Below, piece by piece: positions 57,801 through 64,000 of a stretch of DNA of 64,000 nt; position 1 is the stretch's first letter, and every line of letters begins with the position of its first letter. The notes beneath the pieces are model-generated. The model searched no databases, was not told where the DNA came from, and saw only the letters and a list, made by a program, of their open reading frames with translations. A program made the translations under genes and the position numbers. The stretch spans positions 1 to 64,000 of the forward strand of contig RSEH01000231.1 of NCBI GenBank assembly GCA_006503475.1, read 5' to 3'. This DNA comes from Stentor roeselii. Its lineage: Eukaryota; Ciliophora; Heterotrichea; Heterotrichida; Stentoridae.

Positions 57801-60800
57801 ATGCTGTCTTTTACTAAAGATTCTAAAAGTCTTCTCCTTTCAATTCGAGATTCAGATAAAATGATTTGGGACATAGAAGAAAATCAAGGTCATATACTCC
57901 CAGGTACTAAAAGTTATTCGAGTTATTTTAAGTTTTCACCTGACTTTTCCTTGTTGGCCACTTTTTCTAATGATTTCAAGGCTATTGTTTGGAACTGGAC
58001 TGAAAAAAAGATTTTGCATAGTCTTGAAGGACATGGGAACTCCTCACAAGCCATGATTTTTTCACATGATAATAAGTTCTTGTTTGTTGGAACTGATGGT
58101 GGAGCGGTGTTCAAGTGGAATCTCGAAACACTAGAAAAAAATAATTTCAAAGAGCATAGAAATGGTGTTATAAGACTTGCTTTCTCTGAGAGTAGAAATT
58201 TACTGATTTCAGCAGAGAAAGATCGAAAAATTATCTTTTATGATCTTGAAAAAAATGAAATTATTAAAGCTGAAGTTAAGAATTTTGACGAAATTAAAAC
58301 TATGACTATAACAAAAGATGAAAAGTTTCTGATTGTTGCTGGAAGTAATCCAGTCATAATCGTTTGGGATTTAGATTCCAAAACCGAGTCATTCAGAATG
58401 CAAGGCCATTCATATTTCACCCACGACATCGCAGTTTCATCTGATAGCAACAACCTGTACTCCTGTTCAGGAGACAAGTTAATCCAGCGCTGGTCCTTAC
58501 ACGAGAAAAGACAGCTTGGCAATCTGCGATTCATTTCTGGAAACATTTACTCAATAGTCATTACTAAAGACGGTTCCAGGGCATATACAGGGTCAGACAA
58601 ATCCACAATAAACGTTTTCGACCTTGCTTCAAAAAAAGAAGTAGCCTGTCTTTGCAGCGATTCACAAACCGTCTGTTCACTCGCTCTTAGCGAAGACGAG
58701 ACTCTTCTAGTCTCAGGCTCTTCTGACACCACCGTCAGAGTCTTAGAAACCTCAACCTTCGCCGAAGTAGCTCGTTTCAAAGGTGTTCAAAGGAACTGGG
58801 TGAATTCAGTGGCGATTACCAGGAACAAAAAGCACGTAATCAGTATTTCCAATGACGAGACTATTGTTTTTTGGAACCTGGAGAACAAGGAAAAAGAATT
58901 CACTCTAGAAGGCCATAAAAATAAAATCAACAGTCTTCGGCTTACTTTTGATGAAAAATTCTTGATAAGTGCTTCAGATGATGAAACAATCAAACTTTGG
59001 GATATTTTGGATAAATCTGAAGTTTATTCATTTAGTGGTCATACGAAATCTGTCAAGTGTTTGGAAGTTTTTAGAGATAACAAAGGGTTCATTTCAGCGG
59101 GTGAGGATAACTTAATCAAAGCCTGGTCTATTCAGGAAAAGAGAGAAGATTATTCTTTGAATGGACATAATGGAGGTGTTTCAAGTATTAAACTCACTTC
59201 GGATAATTTGAGGCTTATTAGTGGCTCAGTGGATTCGAAAATCATTATTTGGGACTTGGAGAAAAGAATGGTAGAGCATTGTCTTACTGGATTCACTACT
59301 GGAATTCTAGCTGTCAATATCACGGAGCAGGGCGATCTTATGCTTACTTCGGAAAAGGATAATATGTTGAAACTCTGGAAAATGAGTGAATCGAAATCTG
59401 GTATAGACCAGGTAATGACTAGCAAGCCTTTTGTTACTGTTCATACGCCTGATGAAAGGTTTGAATTGACGTATTTATATGGAAGTCTAAGAGAAGTAGC
59501 TAAAAAGAACTCAACTTCAAACAAATTAGAAATGGGAAATGAAGACTTGTATGATCCCTACTACCAGAACCTAATGAAATATTACAACTTACTCGACAGC
59601 ATTCAAGGAGGCCAGTACGAGACTATACTAGATACCTCATCAGACGCGGTTTTCAGTAAGTTCTTGTATACGATCTTCCACATATTAGCCAACTTTGGGA
59701 ATACGAATATTATATCTAGCTTGTTTTCACCTGATATGCAATTAAAAAAGGACTACTTCGGTAAATCTCCTTTATATTATGCCATAATCCAGCAACATCA
59801 AGAATGTGTAGAGAAACTTCTTGCTATTCTGATCATTATCTGTGAATCGAAAGACTTTTCAAGAATCTTCAAGTCACTCTCAGCGATTTCTAATGATATA
59901 CCCTTAATCATCAGAAACTCTTCTAAAAATTTGCATGTTTTACTTCAAAAATGCTTTATTCAAAGTGTTCCCACTTTTGTGAAAATTTCAGAAAATCTGC
60001 CAATTTTTAGATTAAGCACGAATATCTTACCTAATGCTCAACATTTCATTAAAAGTGATACGACTGGAGTTGAAATTATTCCAGTGATTATGAAGTATAC
60101 GCCTTTTACTATTCCTTTCACGATGGGATCTGAGGAATGCATTGATTTCTTAGAATCTATCATTGAGTGCAGTAATTCTAAAATTTATAATACACATCTT
60201 ATTCAGTTTGTCCTGCAGATTCAATGGGACCAGCTTATTGGTTGGGTATTGATATACACCTTACTGCTCTGGTCCAACCTTATCCTTTTAGTCCTCCTTT
60301 TCACTGAGCAAAATAAAATCTTCGAAAGCTGGTCATTGCCAGTTTTCTTATTAGTTAACTTGATGCTAATAATCTGGGAAAGCATTCAAATGTTGATTGG
60401 AGGTCTCAAAAACTACTTCAAAGACCCTTGGAACTTTATCGATTTTTTAAGATTTTGGTTATCAATGGGTTGGGTGGTGATGAACATCCTTCAACTAACA
60501 GATGGTGTAGAATACAGAATTCTTGCCTGGGCCGTAGCTCTCTTTAACTTCACTCGAGGACTGACAGGTTTCCGACTATTCGATGGAACCAGGTACTACG
60601 TGCGACTAATTCTCAGAGCACTTGTCGATATGGGGTACTTCTTCATCATCCTAGGGTACTCGACCATCACCTTCGGAGTCATGTTTCAGGTCTCTCGTCA
60701 CGGAGAGGCCTTCGAATTTAAAACTCTTTGGATGGACTCCTACAGCCTGAACTTTGGAAACTTCGAAGCTCAAGACAACTACAACTTTTCATTTGAGACA

Positions 60801-61229
60801 ATCGCTTATATGCTTGCCACAGTAGTCAATGTCATTTTAATGCTTAATCTTCTCATTGCTATTCTTGGAGATTCTTTTGAGAGCTTTCAGAGTGATATGG
60901 TGTTTGTGGATTATAGTGAAAAAGCATCGGTTATCTTAGAGATTCAGAAAATGTTTTTTTGGGTGAAAAATAATGAAAATAAGTACTTTCATGCGATGTG
61001 CTCTTCTGCTGATGCTCATGAAGAAATGTCCATGGATGAAAAAGTAGAATATTTGATAACGAATCTGGAAAATTCTAGAGAAGAAAATCTGAATCAAGGA
61101 TTAGTTACTAGAAATGTACTTGGGAATGAAATCAAGATGCTTGAAAATAAGTTCCAGGATAAGTTCACTGAAGTTAATGAAAAACTTAACAAGATCTGTG
61201 AGTTCCTTAAAGTGAAATCAGAAGAATAG
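54879..61229 (+). CDS. WD40-repeat/TRP-like ion channel fusion, 2116 aa
   Basis: One uninterrupted frame. Residues about 45-1515 hold roughly 35 WD40 repeats by count of terminal strands (LRIWSL, VIVWNL, IKAWNV, VKVWDL, IKLWDI, IIIWDL and others), enough for about five seven-bladed propellers. A helical linker (about 1540-1780) contains an ankyrin-like FGKSPLYYAIIQQHQECVEKL. Residues about 1785-2000 form six hydrophobic helices of the ion-transport/TRP type: the S2-S3 region NYFKDPWNFIDFLRFWLS, S4 GFRLFDGTRYYVRLILRALV, a pore region YSLNFGNFEAQDN and S6 MLNLLIAILGDSFESFQ. A short C-terminal coiled coil follows. It is probably a cation channel gated or scaffolded by the propellers. The ligand is unknown. 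Confidence 0.9.
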   Translation: MNGYAYNMELASVDLKSSLLSAGHQESYQQHQKLVRTYEEILESELKRANPILKGHTNAVKGIALTSDNSFLISCGKDNTLRIWSLIDRVQEQIFDIQVDQGTDISSMVLSPDNKFVILVISEKYLLIRTLDSISTTTRVEGKERVTIKSVAISNDSQLFCTADSEKTVTVYDLKGTVVKTHKIEDSILTFVLFANKVILIGGMSGKIRGWNTLTTAFEYTLEHTDYATAAVLYENNRYLAAGYSSGEVIVWNLLENSKEFYIDTQYSGTPNGISYSSNSENKTIVFSNNKQEVIFVDLIRKNVKRAFVRHSSTISGVLQSMDGRLVITASYDKLIKIWQEGELRDHKASSKFGKDIKCSALDKNSDLIAIAYNDSSVKVINIAEDKEKFSLSWKGQSVSTAIWSHDKKQLITSNSTPEISVFSSESKSLEFVIPCDSTMNCLFLSPDSKILYGCSEKGKIISWNYQERTINHEFESEGSSSPCVLAFSPDWTKMYSGDGSIINIWDLASKTIETKLEDNNTSVKCLVPLSNGKTLISGGDGGQVNFWNLEENQIDVSIDEESAWARAMDLFNKEKFLVIVHDNPQVTVVNVEEKKIEYEFQVSQQYSCKVLNDKTLIMGDMNNIRFYNLTEQKEEAVIKAHTRSICTLLIDNDSLISCSADRSIKSWKLSDKSNNGNYQAFCNKISTICLSKDYLGVATEEGIVMIYPTNSKRQIKSLQVHSSNINSLELYGRNFATGSDDKKVGIFDVNNYKVHYIEGHSSSVRCVKFSSDGKMVFSASDDALIKAWNVEKKTLEFILKGHQKWIYSLCVFPSGNFIASSSGDGKVKVWDLELRKEDFSFENHSKTVNALCISDDEEILFSGSNGSSIAALTLSGKRLICSMTGHSSFINSLALYKNVLFSTSKEEIKNWLYKEKKEILSFGWDTTGYATCLVLSPDEKYLAATFDDKTVRIYDFKQGKFLQTFQPFSSSIPMLSFTKDSKSLLLSIRDSDKMIWDIEENQGHILPGTKSYSSYFKFSPDFSLLATFSNDFKAIVWNWTEKKILHSLEGHGNSSQAMIFSHDNKFLFVGTDGGAVFKWNLETLEKNNFKEHRNGVIRLAFSESRNLLISAEKDRKIIFYDLEKNEIIKAEVKNFDEIKTMTITKDEKFLIVAGSNPVIIVWDLDSKTESFRMQGHSYFTHDIAVSSDSNNLYSCSGDKLIQRWSLHEKRQLGNLRFISGNIYSIVITKDGSRAYTGSDKSTINVFDLASKKEVACLCSDSQTVCSLALSEDETLLVSGSSDTTVRVLETSTFAEVARFKGVQRNWVNSVAITRNKKHVISISNDETIVFWNLENKEKEFTLEGHKNKINSLRLTFDEKFLISASDDETIKLWDILDKSEVYSFSGHTKSVKCLEVFRDNKGFISAGEDNLIKAWSIQEKREDYSLNGHNGGVSSIKLTSDNLRLISGSVDSKIIIWDLEKRMVEHCLTGFTTGILAVNITEQGDLMLTSEKDNMLKLWKMSESKSGIDQVMTSKPFVTVHTPDERFELTYLYGSLREVAKKNSTSNKLEMGNEDLYDPYYQNLMKYYNLLDSIQGGQYETILDTSSDAVFSKFLYTIFHILANFGNTNIISSLFSPDMQLKKDYFGKSPLYYAIIQQHQECVEKLLAILIIICESKDFSRIFKSLSAISNDIPLIIRNSSKNLHVLLQKCFIQSVPTFVKISENLPIFRLSTNILPNAQHFIKSDTTGVEIIPVIMKYTPFTIPFTMGSEECIDFLESIIECSNSKIYNTHLIQFVLQIQWDQLIGWVLIYTLLLWSNLILLVLLFTEQNKIFESWSLPVFLLVNLMLIIWESIQMLIGGLKNYFKDPWNFIDFLRFWLSMGWVVMNILQLTDGVEYRILAWAVALFNFTRGLTGFRLFDGTRYYVRLILRALVDMGYFFIILGYSTITFGVMFQVSRHGEAFEFKTLWMDSYSLNFGNFEAQDNYNFSFETIAYMLATVVNVILMLNLLIAILGDSFESFQSDMVFVDYSEKASVILEIQKMFFWVKNNENKYFHAMCSSADAHEEMSMDEKVEYLITNLENSREENLNQGLVTRNVLGNEIKMLENKFQDKFTEVNEKLNKICEFLKVKSEE

Positions 61230-62373
61230 AGGTTTTAATAAGTCAATAGGATAGTTAGTCTTATCAAACGTTTTAGGAATGGTATTCTGATTGCTGCTTG
61301 TTAAGCGAAGAACTACTGAAACCAGGTCTATAAAATAAAGGGTCTGTATATTGACTATCGCTCTGGATTTTTTATGAGGAAATATATTGAAAGGTTATAA
61401 TCTGTTTATCAGGTTTATACTTCCTCCTTGACTGAGGAGCTGGTCAAAGGCATTCTTTCCAGCATGTTCATTGAAAGTTTTCATGTTATAGCAGTTTTCC
61501 AGACTAAATTTCTAATTATAACATAAAAAATATAAAATAGTAATACTTACATATTCCATGAAATACTCAACAGAGCCAAACCATTTGCCTTGAACTGCTG
61601 ATATTTTAGCGAAATTCGAACATTTGTAAAGCATTCTGTAAGGAAGGGAGTCTATGAAGATTAATCAAATCATCTCTTTCATATGACATTCTCCTTGATT
61701 TGAAACGAAATACTGCTATTTTATTATTGTCTGCATATGCCATGTATAAAAAGATAGCCAATTCTGAGATTTTAACTACATAGCTATTACAAGATATGAA
61801 GAAATGATGGACTTGAGATTTTTGTAAGGTAATTAGTTTTTAAGTTATTCTTGAGATATATTTAAACATCCAAAATTAATCCTATGTCTTGGCACATCAC
61901 AAGGTTTAATAATGTTTCTGTTTCAATCAAAGATAATGTATAGAATGGTCTCTTCTATGAAGAGTAAAACTTGAGTTGATTTGATGCAAACCCTTATTTT
62001 TCTGGTCTTCTACTATTAAACGCTTCTTTGAATTATGGTTGATCATTCTGTATTAATTATCATTTAAAAACTTCCAGTAGTCTTTAAAAAATGACTCATC
62101 ATATATAGACCTTGTCCATTTACTTACATGGTGAAATAAGTATGGCAATAAGTTAAACCCTGAATCTTGAGTCTTATAAATGTATAGCTCTGTTTCAATA
62201 GCTATATTAGAAGTTTATAAAGATAACTCAATATTTTTGAAATTTTTACTTTCCTAATCTAAGGCTTCATTTGCACTCTGGGTACAGACTGCTCCATCTT
62301 CTCTGATAGAGATCTTCGTCCTCACCTGGAAGATGGTCCTCGCATTGTTTTGTTTCTAAGTTCCAAACATCCA

Positions 62374-62570
62374 CTATGTTAGTGATACAGACTTCTTAAT
62401 TCGTTACCTATGTGTAGGTTACTATCTTGATGAAGAATACATTCTTCAATGAAGATTACCCGCTTCATTGTTGATTACATACTTCTTGAAGGTTACAGTC
62501 TTCTTGAAGGTTACAGACTTCGATGTAGGTTACGATCTTCGTTGCATGTTACAATCTTAATCTTTCATAC
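62374..62570 (-). repeat. Tandem array of eleven 15/16-nt intron-like units
   Basis: Reading the minus strand from 62570 to 62374 gives eleven units, each beginning GTA and ending AG: six of 15 nt and five of 16 nt. Nine junctions hold exactly 3 nt and one holds none. Examples are GTAACCTTCAAGAAG (twice), GTAATCAACAATGAAG, GTAACCTACACATAG and GTATCACTAACATAG. Ten of eleven have A at position 10, as in the five confident introns of this window. The internal bases and the 3-nt spacers vary, while the ends do not. The array sits where a WD40 frame must be joined. On the plus strand it appears as a degenerate 18-19 bp minisatellite (GGTTAC...CTTCTTGAA). Confidence 0.7.
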
Positions 62571-62708
62571 CTATATGATCTTCACAATGAAAGAAATATT
62601 TTTCATCATTAGAGATAAAAAATTGTGTTGAGGTTAAGTATATTGTAACGAAGGCCCATTTCTTTTTCACTTGCTCACGTTTCTCTTGAACCTCCATTTG
62701 GTTAAAAG

Positions 62709-62722
62709 CTAAATAATATAAC
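62709..62722 (-). other. Possible 14-nt intron or one-base-shortened intron
   Basis: Minus-strand GTTATATTATTTAG. Its removal links the B-box coiled-coil frame to the following coding-like frame. The A six bases from the 3' end matches the A at position 10 of the 15-nt introns. It is one base shorter than every confident intron here, so it may instead be a decayed intron. Confidence 0.4.
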
Positions 62723-63320
62723 CTTTAACTGCCAATATTTCCGTTTTCGTTTCCCTTTCGCTTTCCATTTTCTGTTCATTTTCTTCTAGAGCTGGTAAGC
62801 TCAAAATACCATGGATGATCTGCTCCTTTTCTTCTAGTTCTGATTTTAAGGGACTTATTTCAGTTGTATAGCTGGTTTCTTTAAATTTGATTGAATCCGA
62901 TTTTACGTTTATCAAAAATATTGGACCATGATCTGTTTCTTCTCGGTGCTTTAATGCATGAGATTGGCAAAAAGACTTCTTAGGTTGACAATATTCGCAA
63001 ACAAATGCAAGTTCTTCGTGGCAGGCTTCAATATAGCAAGACATCTCTATATCCATGATTTTATATGGCAAAAAATTTAAGCATAGATGATCACTCTAGA
63101 ATAAAAGAAGTTTTCTAAAGTATAGTATATATTTCATATAATGATTAAAGAATTTAAAAGACTTAGAAGGGACATTGTATTATAAAATAGGTAAACTAAT
63201 GAATTGTGTTGCGAAATTCTTTGAGTCCTTTCTAATTTTTTATCCGAATACTTAGATTTCGATTTATCCCTTTTCTGATAACTTTCATATTCTTAAGATC
63301 GTTTGATACTCCCAATATAA

Positions 63321-64000
63321 ATGTATCCTGAGCTCGAACTAAGACTGGAAACCCTGTTTTCAGGAACTTCTGAAAGCGATCAGCATGAGATCGAAATGAT
63401 CTTATCATTTAACCCTGACCTCATTATAGAAAAACTTAAAGATTCGCATTTTAAACTTAGATATCAACTTTCGATTAAAGTACTGCTTTCCCAAAAATTT
63501 GAAGACCTGAGTTCTCAAAATATTTATATTAAATTCAGATGTCTCAAAAACTTAAAAAACGAAATCAATTCAGAACTATTGGAGATGGAAATAAGAAATA
63601 TACTTAATAGAATTGAAGACCTGATTTTCGAAAAAAACTCTCAAAATTTTGATGAAATTTTAGCAGTTCGCTCAAATATTAGAATGATCGCTAATCTTTT
63701 AACTTCAACAGAAAATCGTTTTCTTTACATTAAAAGATTATTAGAAATTTATAATCTTAAAAATGATCTAGATAAAATAAAAAGAATGATAGAACAAAAT
63801 GATAAAAAAGAAATTATATTGGATTTTATCTTCATAAAATTCAAAGAAAAATTGAGGATAATAGAGAAGTTAACTACTTACTTTGCTGATCTGGGCTATC
63901 TTGAAATTTCAAATGACCTTAACGCCTTTATCAATAGACTTAAACCTAATGATACGATCAAGATTAAAGATGAAACATCAATAAAACACCAAGTAAATGA
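63321..64000 (+). CDS. 5' part of a helical protein gene (truncated by window end)
   Basis: From the ATG at 63321 the frame is open to the last base (226 complete codons). The product begins MYPELELRLETLFSGTSESD and is wholly alpha-helical in character, rich in Leu, Ile, Lys, Glu and Asn, with no Cys/His cluster, signal peptide or membrane segment. The spacing of hydrophobic residues suggests helical repeats or a coiled coil. The family is not recognised; the missing 3' part would be needed. Codons are more AT-rich than those of the central genes. Confidence 0.7.
   Translation, partial: MYPELELRLETLFSGTSESDQHEIEMILSFNPDLIIEKLKDSHFKLRYQLSIKVLLSQKFEDLSSQNIYIKFRCLKNLKNEINSELLEMEIRNILNRIEDLIFEKNSQNFDEILAVRSNIRMIANLLTSTENRFLYIKRLLEIYNLKNDLDKIKRMIEQNDKKEIILDFIFIKFKEKLRIIEKLTTYFADLGYLEISNDLNAFINRLKPNDTIKIKDETSIKHQVN

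Larger units (their letters stand above)
61395..63071 (-). pseudogene. B-box zinc-finger/WD40 gene, probably decayed, with an intron-like array
   Basis: The frame opens at the ATG at 63071: a B-box-type zinc region (CYIEACHEELAFVCEYC, FCQSHALKH) and a coiled coil. A stop follows, but removing a 14-nt GT...AG segment (62709-62722) continues the frame into QMEVQEKREQVKKKW and a WD-like FFISNDEKYFFHCEDHI. The array at 62374-62570 follows; splicing it out gives DVWNLETKQC, the end of a WD repeat. Further down the coding signal changes frame several times with stops (REDGAVCTQSANEALD; ELAIFLYMAYADNNKIAVF; an ankyrin-like GKNAFDQLLSQGG near the end at 61395). The 3' half is therefore probably broken; the 5' half may still be expressed. 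It converges on the WD40-channel gene. Confidence 0.5.

Noticed and set aside
58238-58546. 102-codon minus-strand frame inside the WD40-channel gene
   Set aside because: Antisense shadow; no independent coding signal.
61511-61549. 39-nt GTAAG...TAG segment (minus) as an ordinary intron
   Set aside because: It would join coding-like pieces of the decayed gene, but all confident introns here are 15 nt; it is more likely part of the decay.
62374-62570. CRISPR-like array
   Set aside because: Units are only 18-19 bp, degenerate, with 3-nt spacers, in eukaryotic DNA; the GTA...AG form fits introns or a minisatellite, not CRISPR.
62449-62631. 60-codon plus-strand frame with a repeated LLEGY motif
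   Set aside because: It is the plus-strand reading of the intron-like array and has no other support.
1-64000. Alternative genetic code (TGA, TAA or TAG as sense)
   Set aside because: All long genes end cleanly at one of the three stops, with tryptophan positions coded by TGG; 15-nt introns explain the apparent internal stops in the intact genes.
1-64000. Transposons, LTR elements or virus-derived genes
   Set aside because: No transposase, reverse transcriptase, integrase, capsid-like gene or terminal repeat was recognised.

Overview
The window looks like macronuclear DNA of a heterotrich ciliate close to Stentor. The evidence is in the sequence: AT-rich DNA, all three standard stop codons in use, no need for reassigned codons in any long gene, very compact gene packing, and five introns that are each exactly 15 nt (GT...AG, A at position 4, TA at positions 9-10). 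The gene set also fits a ciliate (tubulin-ligase-like enzyme, PKG with four cyclic-nucleotide domains, cyclic-nucleotide-type K+ channel, EF-hand proteins, Rieske sterol desaturase, giant Cys-rich surface protein).

Layout. 1-516 is the 3' end of a membrane protein gene. 517-3543 is AT-rich and gene-poor, with short coding-like fragments. 3544-51015 is packed with about 40 genes on both strands, often 10-60 bp apart, and convergent stop codons can lie 1-20 bp apart. It holds ALG9, several coiled-coil genes, a CHORD-like/CCHC protein, EF-hand proteins, a CAMK-type kinase, a HECT ligase, an NBR1-like autophagy receptor, an LRR protein, a long-chain acyl-CoA synthetase, a kinase-pseudokinase, PKG, a thioredoxin-like protein, a TPR protein, a BAX-inhibitor/lifeguard protein, a CNBD K+ channel, a Rieske oxygenase, a membrane cyclic-nucleotide phosphodiesterase, a BET-like bromodomain-NET protein, a TTLL enzyme, condensin CAP-G, membrane proteins and a PP2C phosphatase. 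51016-54878 is gene-poor apart from one small basic protein. 54879-61229 encodes a 2116-residue protein with about 35 WD40 repeats followed by a six-helix TRP-like channel. 61395-63071 (minus) is a probably decayed B-box/WD40 gene. A truncated gene starts at 63321 and runs off the end.

Genes working together: PKG, the membrane phosphodiesterase and the CNBD channel are parts of cyclic-nucleotide signalling. The kinase-pseudokinase (just downstream of PKG), the CAMK-like kinase, the PP2C and the EF-hand proteins add phosphorylation and Ca2+ signalling. This is inference from gene content, not proof of a pathway.

The most unusual signal is in the B-box/WD40 locus. At 62374-62570 (minus strand) there are eleven head-to-tail units of 15 or 16 nt. 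Each starts GTA and ends AG, ten of eleven carry A at position 10 as the real introns here do, and nine of the ten junctions hold exactly 3 nt. Splicing them singly or as one block keeps the WD40 reading frame. This looks like a tandem array of mini-introns. Other points of interest are the WD40-channel fusion, in-frame LRR and NBR1 genes separated by one TGA plus three codons, several enzymes with lost catalytic residues, and strand-composition switches inside genes.
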